Shown here: positions 42,157-50,334 of the stretch, piece after piece
How the letters are laid out: each line of letters opens with the position of its first letter
Position numbering within the stretch: position 1 is the first letter of the stretch
Assembly: GCF_039872745.1 (NCBI RefSeq)
Contig: NZ_JBDPZD010000001.1
Coordinates: 806,001-870,000, forward strand
From: Pelomonas paludis
GTDB lineage: Bacteria; Pseudomonadota; Gammaproteobacteria; Burkholderiales; Burkholderiaceae_C
Reading direction: 5' to 3'
DNA: 64,000 nt
Notes under the pieces: generated by a model
Seen by the model: the letters and a program-made list of their open reading frames with translations, nothing else
Database searches by the model: none
Told to the model about the DNA's origin: nothing
Made by a program: the position numbers and the translations under genes

Positions 42157-42504
42157 CCAACGACTCCTCGCCGGCATTGTGAGGGTGGCGTGGCGGCGGG
42201 TCTTGGCCGTGCTGGCGCTGATGAGGCAAGGGTTTACCCGCCTGGCATCGTGGGTGTCCGGCTCTGTAACTCGACGTTAGCGCTAACCCCGCGCGGGTTC
42301 GCTGCTGCAGCCGCCGGAACAGGATTGGGGACAGGGTTTCTGTGCGTTAACAATTAACAACAAGGGGCGAAACGCGCGGCATGGGCGCTCGGGGCGTGCG
42401 CCCATAATCAAGAGGCCTGTGTCAGCAAGCGGCACCTACATTGGTCACGATGGGTTGAAGCTCGACATGGTTTTCCGAGTTTGACGAGAGAGAAGGGCTT
42501 CCCC
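42157..42504 (+). other. Intergenic region between MarC and the RRM gene
   Basis: A 348-base non-coding stretch. It contains the palindrome GTTAGCGCTAAC at 42276-42287, an AT-rich direct repeat TTAACAATTAACAA near 42347, the hairpin GGGCGTGCGCCC at 42392-42403, and CATAAT at 42403-42408, which could be the -10 box of the RNA-binding protein gene. An RNA leader of about 90 bases would follow, as is usual for cold-regulated messages. No gene is seen here. Confidence 0.4.
42276..42287. promoter_or_regulatory. Perfect 12-bp palindrome, LacI-type operator pattern
   Basis: GTTAGCGCTAAC has the central CG and flanking shape typical of LacI/GalR-family operators. No LacI-family regulator is encoded in the window, so it may serve a distant regulator or be fortuitous. 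Confidence 0.35.
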
Positions 42505-43005
42505 ATGGGAAACAAGCTATATGTGGGCAACCTTGCCTACAGCGTGCGTGATGAGTCGCTGCAGCAGGCGTTCGCGCAGTTCGGCAATGTGGCTTCGGCC
42601 AAGGTGATGATGGACCGCGAAACCGGCCGCTCGAAGGGCTTCGGCTTTGTCGAGATGGGCTCGGACGCGGAAGCGCAAGCAGCCATCAACGGCATGAACG
42701 GCCAAACCCTTGAAGGGCGTGCCGTGGTCGTCAACGAGGCACGTCCTCGTGAAGAGCGTCCCGGTGGCTTTGGCGGCGGCGGCGGTGGCCGTGGCGGCTT
42801 TGGCGGCGGCGGCGGTGGCCGTTCCGGCGGCTTCGGCGGCGGCGGCGGTGGTTACGGCGGTGGCGGCGGTGGCGGCTACGGCGGTGGCGGTCGCTCCGGC
42901 GGCGGCGGCTACGGCGGTGGCGGCGGTGGTCGCTCCGGCGGCGGCGGTGGCTACGGTGGCGGTGGTGGCGGCTACGGCGGCGGTGGCCGTTCGAGCGGCT
43001 ACTGA
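42505..43005 (+). CDS. Single-RRM, Gly-rich RNA-binding protein
   Basis: A 166-residue cytoplasmic protein. Residues 1-80 are one RRM with RNP2 KLYVGNL and RNP1 RSKGFGFVEM. Residues 85-166 are nearly pure Gly-rich repeats, with (G)nR, (G)nY and (G)nRSGG units ending in SSGY. This architecture is common in Betaproteobacteria and cyanobacteria and is induced by cold; the protein is thought to be an RNA chaperone. Start 42505 is preferred because GAGAGAAGGG precedes it and it begins the RRM; a TTG eight codons earlier is possible. A rho-independent terminator follows directly. Confidence 0.92.
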   Translation: MGNKLYVGNLAYSVRDESLQQAFAQFGNVASAKVMMDRETGRSKGFGFVEMGSDAEAQAAINGMNGQTLEGRAVVVNEARPREERPGGFGGGGGGRGGFGGGGGGRSGGFGGGGGGYGGGGGGGYGGGGRSGGGGYGGGGGGRSGGGGGYGGGGGGYGGGGRSSGY

Positions 43006-43028
43006 GCCCACGGCTTCACCAAGCAAGA

Positions 43029-43051
43029 AGCGCCCTTCGGGGCGCTTTTTT
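43029..43051 (+). terminator. Rho-independent terminator of the RRM gene
   Basis: AGCGCCC, loop TTCG, GGGCGCT followed by a run of six T. It starts 24 bases after the stop of the RRM gene. Confidence 0.9.
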
Positions 43052-43117
43052 CTTGCCTGAAATTCTTGCCTGAGTGTCGGGCCTGCAAGTCCGGCCAGCG
43101 CCGCTGGAGCCGCGTGA

Positions 43118-45430
43118 TCAGAGCAGCAGTGCGGCCTTCACAAAGACCTCGTGAGAGCGCTGCAGCCCGGGGCTGAGCCGCGCTTGCGTCCAGCCGATGC
43201 TGACCACGCGCGTCAGGCCGATGCGGTGCTGCAGCAGCGCGGTGAACTGCGTGTCCCGCGACTGTGCCGCCGCTAGCCCTGGCTCGGCCCGGCGTTGGTA
43301 GCGGCCTTGCTGGGCGATCAGCCGGATCAGGTCGCGCGGGCTGAGGTGCAGCACGACGAGGCTGCGGGCGCTGCGGTCGATCAGGGCCTGCTGGCCTTGC
43401 GCGTTCGCCACCATCACCAGCGCCAGGCGCTGCTCGAACTCCAGCCAGCGCCCTCCCGGCAGCGGCAGTCGCCACTTCGACTCGGTCTGCGCCTGCACGC
43501 CGCGCCCCACGCGGTCGGCCTCGATGTCGAGCAGGCGCCCGACGGTGAGATCGACGTTGAGGAAGTTCCAGGTCTCGCCCGGCATGCTCTCCAACCCGAT
43601 CGCCAGATGCGGCGTGTCGTGCAGGCGGCCTTGTGCGTGGGCGCGTTGGCGGTCGATGCCGAGATGGCCCCAGACGCCGGTGTTGCGCGCCGTGGCGAAC
43701 CAGAAGCCGGGCTGCACATGCTGCTCCACCACCAGGCCGGCCGGCACGCCCAGCAGCGGGTCGGCCAGGGTGCGCGTCTGGCGCACTTGCAGCTGGGCTT
43801 CCGACTCATAGATCGGTAAGCCCGCCACCTCGTGAGCGCCCAGGCGCCGGATCAGCCAGGCCATGCCGCGCCGCACGCCGCTCTGGCTGACAAAGCCGTT
43901 GTCGTTGGCAAAGCGCGGGCTGACCTCCTCGGCGTTCACGTGCGCAATCCAGTCGGCGTCCTTGTAGCGCCAGCCCAGCCAGCCGCGATGACCGGTCTGC
44001 GCGTCGATGCGCTGCGGCTGGCCCTGCGAGTCAAAGCCCAGGGTCGTGCGCGAGGCCAGCAGGTGGCCGCGCAAGAGCGAGGCCTCGGAGGCGCGCCAGA
44101 CGAAGTCGCCGCCCAGCACATCGGTGCGCCGGCCGTCCCGCCAGTCGCGCAGCGAGGCCAGGCCTGCCAACCCCAGGTCGCCCCATTGCTGGCGGGCCCG
44201 CGCGAAGCTGGCTAGCGACTGGCGCGGCTGCGCGTGGCTGGCCGTGCCAAAGGCGCCCGGGCGCAGCACCAAGCCACCGCCTGCATCGCGCAGGCTCAGC
44301 AGCGTGGCCTCGGCCCCTTCGCCGCGCCAACTGGCGCGCAGGCCGGCGTCGGGGTCGGTGATGGCACGGGTGTAGAAGGCCGGTAGCGTGCGGTTCTCGC
44401 CGGTCTCGTCCGGCAAGGTCTGGCCCACCAGCTCGGCGCTTTCCAGGAAGAAGGGGCGCTTCTCCGGCAGGCTGAGCGCAAAGCGGGTGTTGCCGCTGAG
44501 CTGGGGTGCATCGATCTCGACCTGCGAGAAGTCGGGGTTGAGCGTGGCGTCGATCACCCAGTCGGCATTGGGGCGCCACTTGAGCTCGGCGCCCAGCAGG
44601 CTGCGGCGCTCGCGCGAGGTCGCGCCCGTCTCGTCGCGGCGCTGCACGCTGCGCAGGGTCAGCTCGGGGCGCAGGCTCAGGAAGCTGCGGCCGCGCACCT
44701 CCTCAGCCAGCTTGTCCAGGCCTTCAAGCACGGGCATCTCGGCGATGAAGCTCAGTGCGTCCTTGTTGAGCTGCGGGCTGCTGACATTGAGCACGCTGCT
44801 GTCGCGCGGGATGCTGCGCGTGACCATCACGCGCCAGGGCAGCGCGCCCGAGCCCGCATAGCGCAGCGCGGCCAGCGGCCAGCGCAGCTCGACGCTGTAG
44901 CCATCGGGCAGATGCTGCACGGCGGCTTGCAGGTCGAAGTCGGGGGCCGGGTCCTCGACATCGTCCTCGGCGGTGAAGAGGCCGTCACCGATGACACCGG
45001 CCGCGTTCACGCGTGCGTACTGCGCGGTGCGCCGCTGGCCGAGGGCGTCGATCAGCACGGAGACAAAGTCCTGGTCGCGCCGCACCTGGTCGCGCCGTGC
45101 CAGCGGGGCGCGGATCAACGCGGGGTTGGGGTCGAAGGCCTTGATGCCAAAGACCAGGGCATCGCGCGTGAGCAGCACCTGCACGGTGGTGCGCCACTGC
45201 GCGGGGCGCTTGTCCTCGGGCAGGAACTGGACGAAGTGGTCGTAGACAGGCGCCTCGCGCCAGACGGCGTCGTCAAGGCGGCCGTCGATCACGGGCTCGG
45301 CCGCGTTGGCGGGTAGCCGCCAGGCGGTCAGGGCGTCAGAGACAGGGCGTGGGCTCGTGGTGGCAGACGCCTGAGTGCCGAAGGCACACAGCACCACCGC
45401 CCCGACGCATCGGGTGATGAAAGACAACAT
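43118..45430 (-). CDS. DUF5916 outer-membrane protein with CBM9-like domain
   Basis: A 770-residue exported protein (signal peptide ends TQASA, residue 24). Residues 35-230 form a carbohydrate-binding-module-9-like domain (PVIDGRLDDAVWREAPVYDHFVQ is its classical beginning; DFVSVLIDALGQRRTA is a second mark). The remainder is a DUF5916 region: FSQVEIDAPQLSGNTRFALSLPEKRPFFLESAEL and many short amphipathic strands, ending in a strand-like tail, as in an outer-membrane beta-barrel. Function is unknown; some genes of this type sit next to peptidases. The start lacks an obvious ribosome site, but 115 bases upstream there is a leader peptide. Confidence 0.82.
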   Translation of the reverse strand: MLSFITRCVGAVVLCAFGTQASATTSPRPVSDALTAWRLPANAAEPVIDGRLDDAVWREAPVYDHFVQFLPEDKRPAQWRTTVQVLLTRDALVFGIKAFDPNPALIRAPLARRDQVRRDQDFVSVLIDALGQRRTAQYARVNAAGVIGDGLFTAEDDVEDPAPDFDLQAAVQHLPDGYSVELRWPLAALRYAGSGALPWRVMVTRSIPRDSSVLNVSSPQLNKDALSFIAEMPVLEGLDKLAEEVRGRSFLSLRPELTLRSVQRRDETGATSRERRSLLGAELKWRPNADWVIDATLNPDFSQVEIDAPQLSGNTRFALSLPEKRPFFLESAELVGQTLPDETGENRTLPAFYTRAITDPDAGLRASWRGEGAEATLLSLRDAGGGLVLRPGAFGTASHAQPRQSLASFARARQQWGDLGLAGLASLRDWRDGRRTDVLGGDFVWRASEASLLRGHLLASRTTLGFDSQGQPQRIDAQTGHRGWLGWRYKDADWIAHVNAEEVSPRFANDNGFVSQSGVRRGMAWLIRRLGAHEVAGLPIYESEAQLQVRQTRTLADPLLGVPAGLVVEQHVQPGFWFATARNTGVWGHLGIDRQRAHAQGRLHDTPHLAIGLESMPGETWNFLNVDLTVGRLLDIEADRVGRGVQAQTESKWRLPLPGGRWLEFEQRLALVMVANAQGQQALIDRSARSLVVLHLSPRDLIRLIAQQGRYQRRAEPGLAAAQSRDTQFTALLQHRIGLTRVVSIGWTQARLSPGLQRSHEVFVKAALLL

Positions 45431-45518
45431 GGATGGGAGACGAGCAACCCGGGCCGCAAGCCCGGGCGGGTGGGTGAGGCGCCGCGCCGTCAGCGGGGTG
45501 CTGCGGGCGACATCGAGT

Positions 45519-45539
45519 CTGCGTTGAGGCTCAACGCAG
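45519..45539 (-). promoter_or_regulatory. Perfect 10-bp hairpin after the leader peptide
   Basis: CTGCGTTGAG, one central base, CTCAACGCAG. It begins five bases after the leader peptide stop on the minus strand and 89 bases before the DUF5916 ATG. No T-run follows, so it is not a classical terminator; it could be a stall or occlusion structure. Confidence 0.55.
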
Positions 45540-45544
45540 CGCTG

Positions 45545-45571
45545 TCAGCAGGGATGAATCACCTTGGCCAT
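45545..45571 (-). CDS. Eight-residue leader peptide candidate (MAKVIHPC)
   Basis: A mini-gene of eight codons plus TGA on the minus strand, encoding MAKVIHPC. It is preceded at 45576-45583 by AAGGAGGT, an essentially perfect Shine-Dalgarno with five bases between GGAGG and the ATG, stronger than any annotated gene nearby. It lies between the promoter side and the DUF5916 gene and is followed directly by a hairpin. The pattern fits a regulatory leader (attenuation or translation-coupled control); the terminal Pro-Cys before the stop could slow termination. No match to a known leader is claimed. Confidence 0.45.
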   Translation of the reverse strand: MAKVIHPC

Positions 45572-45846
45572 CTCAACCTCCTTGGTGGCTGAGCGCCACC
45601 GCCATCTCAGGCGCGCACTCTAAGCGCCAGGGTGTGCCCTTGCCAATGGTCATGCCGCTTGGTGTGGCCTGCGAGCCGCAGACGCAGGCGCGGACTCAGA
45701 CGCTGAGGCGCTGCCACGCCCTCCCCCCGAGCCGAGGGGGCAGGGGCTGAGCTGTTTCGCCCGCCGATCGCGCGGATACCAAAGTCACCCCCCATGGTGG
45801 CCCGTGCTCTGCACGGACGCCGCCCCCGCCTCCGAGAGCCAACACC
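45572..45846. other. Intergenic remainder upstream of the second PEP-CTERM gene
   Basis: The rest of the 416-base gap between the DUF5916 gene and the PEP-CTERM gene. It has a GC-rich stem (CCCTCCCCCCGAG with CGAGGGGGCAGGGG around 45720-45748) and no further recognisable gene, RNA or operator. Confidence 0.3.
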
Positions 45847-46548
45847 ATGACCCTGCTTCACACCCTTCAACGCGCCGCGCTGGGCCTGGCCTGCGCCATC
45901 ACCACCAGCTTGTCCGCCTCCGCCTGGGCGGCGCCGGTCACCTATCACTACGAGGCCAGCCCCTGGGCCTACTGGATCGACAACTCGGGCCACAACTTCC
46001 AGACCTTCGCCAACCCCGTGCGCGCGGCCTCACTGGACTTCACGGTGGCGGCGCCGCTCGCCGCCAATCTGGGCTCGCAGTACAACCCCGTCAATGTCAC
46101 CGGGCAGCTCAGCGCCTGGTCCTATGACGGCGGGCGGGACTTCACGCGGGTGGACAGTCAGAGCGCCGCCAACTACTTCTCTCTGTTCCTGCGCACGGGC
46201 AGTCAGGGCGAGATCCTGGAGAGCCGGTTCTACATCGGCTCTGCGCCCATCACGGTGCCCGGCCTGCCAAGCTCGGCCCATGCCTCGCTCTACGTCGACT
46301 ACAGCGGGACCTACCTGCAGGAGCGGGTCGACTACAACGACTACGTCCGCTGCCAGGGCTTCGGTCTGCATGGCGAGCCTTACTGCTACGCCGGTAGCGA
46401 AGGGGGCTACAACCAAATGAACGGCGGCGTCTGGAGCGTGGTGGCTGCGGCCGACCCGGCCCCTGATGGCCACCTGCCCGAACCCACCAGCCTTGCCCTG
46501 ATGGCGGTGGCGTCCCTGGGCCTGACGCTGCGCCGCCGCCGGCGCTGA
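45847..46548 (+). CDS. PEP-CTERM sorting-domain protein
   Basis: A 233-residue exported protein. Signal peptide residues 1-29 (ends AWAAP); C-terminus LPEPTSLALMAVASLGLTLR followed by RRRR, a PEP-CTERM signal with an LPEP variant. The core is rich in aromatic residues and Asn/Ser, has two cysteines (CQG, CYAG) that may pair, and shows no enzyme motif. It is the second PEP-CTERM protein here, though unrelated to the first. The convergent SDR gene ends seven bases beyond its stop. Confidence 0.85.
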   Translation: MTLLHTLQRAALGLACAITTSLSASAWAAPVTYHYEASPWAYWIDNSGHNFQTFANPVRAASLDFTVAAPLAANLGSQYNPVNVTGQLSAWSYDGGRDFTRVDSQSAANYFSLFLRTGSQGEILESRFYIGSAPITVPGLPSSAHASLYVDYSGTYLQERVDYNDYVRCQGFGLHGEPYCYAGSEGGYNQMNGGVWSVVAAADPAPDGHLPEPTSLALMAVASLGLTLRRRRR

Positions 46549-46554
46549 CGCCGC

Positions 46555-47328
46555 CTACCCGCCGGCCCGCTGCTTGCGCGGCCGGCCGGCGAGCAGCTTG
46601 TCGTAGAGCCAGTTCGGCAGCAGGCGCAGCAGCTTGGCCACCACGCCCATCTGCCAGGGGATCACGCGGTAGCTGACCTGGGCGCGGATGGCGCGCACGG
46701 CTTGGTCGGCAAAGGCCCCGGGCGTCATCAGGAAGGGCATGCTGTAGCGGTTGCTGCGCGTCAGCGGCGTGTCGATGTACCCCGGCAGCAGCGTCACCAC
46801 GCGCACGCCAAAGGGTCGGCACTCGCCACGCAGGCTCTCGCAGTAGGCCACCACGGCGGATTTGCTGGCGCAGTAGGCACCGTGCCCGGGCAGGCCGCGG
46901 ATGGAGGCGACGCTGGCGATGCCCACCAGGGTGCCGTGGCCGCGTGCGTTCATGGCGGCGACGAAAGGGTGGAAGGTCGCGGCCAGGCCGAGGTTGTTGG
47001 TCTCGAAGGTGCGGCGCATCACCGCCAGGTCGTCAAAGACGGCCGTGTCCATGCCGACGCTGATGCCGGCATTGGCGATCACCACATCCGGTACGCCTTG
47101 CGCGGCGATGCACTCGCGGCCGATGCGGGCCATGGCCTCCAGGTCAGCCACGTCGGCGCCGTAGATGGCAAAGCGATCGGGCGCCAGCTGCTGCTCAGCA
47201 GCCCAGCGGGCCAGCTCGTCGGTGCGCCGCGCCACCAGGGCCAGGCGGGCGCCGTCCTGGTAGTAGCGCAGCGCCAGGGCCTGGCCAATGCCGCTGGAGG
47301 CGCCGGTGATGAAGACCAGCTCAGACAT
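46555..47328 (-). CDS. Short-chain dehydrogenase/reductase
   Basis: A 257-residue classical SDR: TGASSGIGQALA cofactor motif near residue 8, NAGIS near 85, catalytic Ser in VASIRGLPGHGAYCASKSAV with Tyr and Lys in the YxxxK order, then PGYIDTPLT. It closes the kdsD-kdsC-lptC operon, following lptC by five bases. Fatty-acyl or sugar oxidoreduction in the envelope context is possible, but the substrate is unknown. Met at 47328 matches the family start; a longer in-frame version was rejected. Confidence 0.85.
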   Translation of the reverse strand: MSELVFITGASSGIGQALALRYYQDGARLALVARRTDELARWAAEQQLAPDRFAIYGADVADLEAMARIGRECIAAQGVPDVVIANAGISVGMDTAVFDDLAVMRRTFETNNLGLAATFHPFVAAMNARGHGTLVGIASVASIRGLPGHGAYCASKSAVVAYCESLRGECRPFGVRVVTLLPGYIDTPLTRSNRYSMPFLMTPGAFADQAVRAIRAQVSYRVIPWQMGVVAKLLRLLPNWLYDKLLAGRPRKQRAGG

Positions 47329-47333
47329 GCGCC

Positions 47334-47963
47334 TCACCGCTTCCGTGTGGTGGGGGCCACCACGGCCTCGCTGCGGCCGAAGAAGCGCCACTGGCCGCTG
47401 AGGTGGCGGTACTCAAAGCCCTGGGCCTGGATGCGCAGGCCGTCCTGCTCGATGGTGACGGGGCGGCTCGTGCGCATCAGCTCGGCGTTGGACAGCACTT
47501 CCAGGAAGGGGCTGTGCACATCGAGCTGGACGGGGCCGTCCTCCGGCGCCTGGGGGGCAAAGCGGCGCAGGCGCACGTCGCCTTCGAGCTGCAGGTGGCT
47601 GCCATCGGCATTGCTGCGGGCCAGGCGGGCGGTGGCCAGTGCGCGGGCGCCGTCGGGCGCCACGGCGTGCACGCGGGCGTCATCGATCTCGACGGTGTCG
47701 TCGTCCGGGTAGTGGCGCAGCTCGCGGCCCGAGACCAGCACCTGCAGCGTGCCGTCGGGCGTGATGCGGCGGATCTCGAAGCCCGTCATCACATAGTCGG
47801 GCACATGGCGCAGCGTGGTGGCCTGGCTGGGGGCATCAAAGCTGGGCGTGTTCTTGACCAGCCACCAGCTGCCGCCGGCCAGCACGGCCATCAGCAGCAG
47901 GGGCAGCGAGTCGGCCAGCATGGCCTGCAGCCGCCACAGCCAGGGCAGGGGCCGGGCGGTCAT
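47334..47963 (-). CDS. lptC: LPS export system protein LptC
   Basis: A 209-residue inner-membrane anchored protein: one N-terminal membrane helix (SLPLLLMAVLAGGSWWLVKN) and then a periplasmic beta-jellyroll, with PDYVMTGFEIRRITPDGTLQ as its start and PFLEVLSNAELMRTSRPVTIEQDGL near the end. It joins the LptB2FG transporter to the LptA bridge. Its ATG overlaps kdsC by four bases, as in the classical kdsD-kdsC-lptC order. The expected next genes, lptA and lptB, are missing behind it, and an SDR gene stands in their place. Confidence 0.88.
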   Translation of the reverse strand: MTARPLPWLWRLQAMLADSLPLLLMAVLAGGSWWLVKNTPSFDAPSQATTLRHVPDYVMTGFEIRRITPDGTLQVLVSGRELRHYPDDDTVEIDDARVHAVAPDGARALATARLARSNADGSHLQLEGDVRLRRFAPQAPEDGPVQLDVHSPFLEVLSNAELMRTSRPVTIEQDGLRIQAQGFEYRHLSGQWRFFGRSEAVVAPTTRKR

Positions 47964-48541
47964 GGGGTGGGGCGGCCGCCGTCCAGGGTGTCGAGGTGGC
48001 CGTCCAGCAGCGCGGTGTAGCGGCCGGCGGCCATCAGCACCAGGTCGCAGCACTCGCGGGCCGCGCCATGCCCGGCGGCCGCGCGCGTCACGTGGTGGGC
48101 CACGGCCAGCACCTCGGGGTGGGCGCCGGGCGGGGCCACGGCCAGGGCGGCACGGCGCATCAGCGGCAGGTCGGGCCAGTCGTCGCCCATGGCGCCCACC
48201 TCGCCCCAGCTCAGGCCCAGGCGGGCCAGCAGGGGCTCGGCCAGGGCCAGCTTGTCACGCGCGCCATAGGCGGCGTGGGCCAGGTCCAGGTCGGCGATGC
48301 GGCGGCGCACGGCGGGGCTGTCGCGGCCGGTGATCACGATGGGCTCGATGCCGCAGCTGCGCAGCGACTTGAGGCCATGGCCGTCCAGCGTCGAGAAGGC
48401 CTTGAAGCGCTCGCCGCCGTCGTCGATGTAGATGCGGCCATCGGTCAGCACGCCGTCCACATCAAAGATCACGGCCTTCAAGCCCAGGCCCTGGCCTTGG
48501 GCCTGGATCAGCAGCTCGGGGGGGAAGGTCAGCGCAGCCAT
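47960..48541 (-). CDS. kdsC: 3-deoxy-D-manno-octulosonate 8-phosphate phosphatase
   Basis: A 193-residue HAD-family phosphatase of type C1 (no cap). Nucleophile motif FDVDGVLTDGRIY, motif II ITGRDS, Lys in GARDKLALAEPLL, and motif IV MGDDWPDLPLM. It removes phosphate from KDO-8-phosphate to give KDO for the lipid A inner core. Operon order kdsD-kdsC-lptC is the standard one. The ATG overlaps the kdsD stop by one base and the stop overlaps the lptC start by four. Confidence 0.95.
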   Translation of the reverse strand: MAALTFPPELLIQAQGQGLGLKAVIFDVDGVLTDGRIYIDDGGERFKAFSTLDGHGLKSLRSCGIEPIVITGRDSPAVRRRIADLDLAHAAYGARDKLALAEPLLARLGLSWGEVGAMGDDWPDLPLMRRAALAVAPPGAHPEVLAVAHHVTRAAAGHGAARECCDLVLMAAGRYTALLDGHLDTLDGGRPTP

Positions 48542-49539
48542 CAGATCACCTTCGCACGCATCAGGTCGTTGAAGCTGACCGCGCCCAACAGGTGCCGCTC
48601 GGCGTCCACCACCAGCACGACGGTGATGCGTGCGGCTTCCATCAGGTCGGCCGCATCCACGGCCAGGGCGTCGGCCAGCACGGTGCGGGGGCGTGGCGTG
48701 GCCACCTCGGCGGCGGTGAGGGCGCGCAGGTCGCGGCCGCTCTCGACGAGGCGGCGCAGGTCGCCGTCGGTGAAGATGCCTTGCACGCGGTCTTCACCGT
48801 CCACCACCACGGCCATGCCCAGGGCCTTGGCCGACATCTCGCGCATCAGGTCGGTGAATGAGGTGCCCGGGGACACCCGAGGCAGGGCCTCGCCCTCGCG
48901 CATCAGGTCACGCACGTGCGAGAGCAGCTTGCGCCCCAGCGCCCCGCCGGGGTGGGAGAGCGCAAAGTCCTCGGCCTTGAAGCCGCGCGCATCCAGCAGG
49001 GCCACGGCCAGCGCATCGCCCAGGGCCATTTGCGCGGCGGTGCTGGCGGTGGGGGCCAGCTGCAGCGGGCAGGCCTCCTCGGCCACGGCGCTGTCGAGCA
49101 CCAGGTCGGCATGCGAGGCCAGGGTGGACTGGGCGCGGCCCGTCATCGCAAAGAGGGGCACGCCCAGGCGTTTGAGCGCGGGCAGCAGGGCGTTGAGCTC
49201 CTCGCTCTCGCCCGAGTTGGACAGGGCCAGCACGATGTCGCCCGGCGTGACCATGCCCAGGTCGCCATGGCTGGCCTCGGCCGGGTGCACGAAGAGGGCC
49301 GGCGTGCCGGTGGAGGCCAGCGTGGCGGCGATCTTGCGGCCTACATGGCCGCTCTTGCCAATGCCCATCACCGCCACCCGGCCCTGGCAGGCCAGGATGC
49401 GCGCCACGGCGGCGGCAAACACCTCGCCCAGACGCGGCGCCAGCTCGGCCAGGGCCCGCGATTCCACGGTCAGGGCTTGGCGCCCCATCTGGATGGCGCG
49501 GGCGGAATCAAAAGGGCTGGCGGGGACGGCAGAAGACAT
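48541..49539 (-). CDS. kdsD: Arabinose-5-phosphate isomerase
   Basis: A 332-residue enzyme with an N-terminal SIS domain (GIGKSGHVGRKIAATLASTGTPALFVHPAEASHGDLG, of which GIGKSGHVGRK and HPAEASHGDLG are the key marks; NSGESEELN in the middle) and two C-terminal CBS domains (from about residue 210). It converts ribulose-5-phosphate to arabinose-5-phosphate, the first step to KDO. It leads the leftward LPS operon, 26 bases from the divergent PAP2 gene, so the two promoters overlap. Confidence 0.95.
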   Translation of the reverse strand: MSSAVPASPFDSARAIQMGRQALTVESRALAELAPRLGEVFAAAVARILACQGRVAVMGIGKSGHVGRKIAATLASTGTPALFVHPAEASHGDLGMVTPGDIVLALSNSGESEELNALLPALKRLGVPLFAMTGRAQSTLASHADLVLDSAVAEEACPLQLAPTASTAAQMALGDALAVALLDARGFKAEDFALSHPGGALGRKLLSHVRDLMREGEALPRVSPGTSFTDLMREMSAKALGMAVVVDGEDRVQGIFTDGDLRRLVESGRDLRALTAAEVATPRPRTVLADALAVDAADLMEAARITVVLVVDAERHLLGAVSFNDLMRAKVI

Positions 49540-49565
49540 CGGGGCAGTGTAGACAATGCCCCTCC

Positions 49566-50261
49566 ATGCCCGACGCGATGCACGACCCCCTGCCCACCCG
49601 CCGCGCGCTGATCGCGCTGGCCGTTTGCCTGCTCCTGCTGCTCGCCTGGGACGCGCTGGGCCTGGACCTGGCCGTGATGCGCCAGGTGGGCGACGCCAGC
49701 GGCTTTGCGCTGCGCGAGGCCTGGGTCACCAAGCAGCTGATCCACGAGGGCGGGCGCCTGGTGTCCTATGCGGCCATGGTGCTGATCGTGGCGGCCAATG
49801 TCTCGCCCCGCGTGCTGCCCCTGCTGTCGCGCCGCGAGCGGCGCTGGTGGTTGGTGGTGACGCTCGTCGCCCTGGCCTGCATCTCCCTGCTCAAGCGCGC
49901 CAGCCTCAGCAGCTGCCCCTGGGATTTGCAGGCCTTTGGCGGCATGGCCGAGTACGTGTCGCACTGGCGCCTGGGTGTGCGTGACGGCGGGCCGGGCCAC
50001 TGTTTCCCCTCGGGCCACGCCAGCGCCGCGTTTGCCTACCTGGCCGGCGGCTGGGCCCTGGCCCGCGCCTACCCCCGGGCCGCGCGCGCCTGGCTCGTGG
50101 CCGTGGTGGGGCTGGGGGCGGTGTACGGCGTGGGCCAGATGCTGCGCGGCGCCCACTACCCCAGCCACACGCTGTGGACCGGCTGGATCTGCTGGGCGGT
50201 GACGCTGGGGGCGCAACGCTGGCTGAGGGCGGCCGCGTCCACGCCCCCCACGAACAACTAG
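49566..50261 (+). CDS. PAP2-family membrane phosphatase
   Basis: A 231-residue protein with about six hydrophobic helices. The phosphatase motifs are KRASLSSCPWDL (motif 1), FPSGHASAAFAYL (motif 2, PSGH) and MLRGAHYPSHTLWTG (motif 3). Motif 3 has the RGAHxxSHxLW form of one PAP2 subgroup rather than the standard SRxxxxxHxxxD. Lipid A or polyprenyl-phosphate phosphatases are the closest concept, and the setting next to KDO genes and a phosphotransferase fits lipid A or glycan decoration. The exact substrate is unknown. An in-frame ATG four codons later is also possible. Confidence 0.82.
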   Translation: MPDAMHDPLPTRRALIALAVCLLLLLAWDALGLDLAVMRQVGDASGFALREAWVTKQLIHEGGRLVSYAAMVLIVAANVSPRVLPLLSRRERRWWLVVTLVALACISLLKRASLSSCPWDLQAFGGMAEYVSHWRLGVRDGGPGHCFPSGHASAAFAYLAGGWALARAYPRAARAWLVAVVGLGAVYGVGQMLRGAHYPSHTLWTGWICWAVTLGAQRWLRAAASTPPTNN

Positions 50262-50334
50262 CTTTTCCTCCCGCCAACACTTCTCTACATCCGGAGGCGC
50301 TCGCAGCAACCCGCGCTGGCCACAGTCGCGCCCC

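Noticed and set aside
42770..43000. Possible CRISPR or tandem-repeat array
   Set aside because: The repetition is the Gly-rich coding tail of the RRM protein; units vary in length and stay in frame.
45545..45571. The leader peptide as a PQQ- or RiPP-type precursor
   Set aside because: Eight residues are too few for known precursors, and no radical-SAM or modifying enzyme is nearby.
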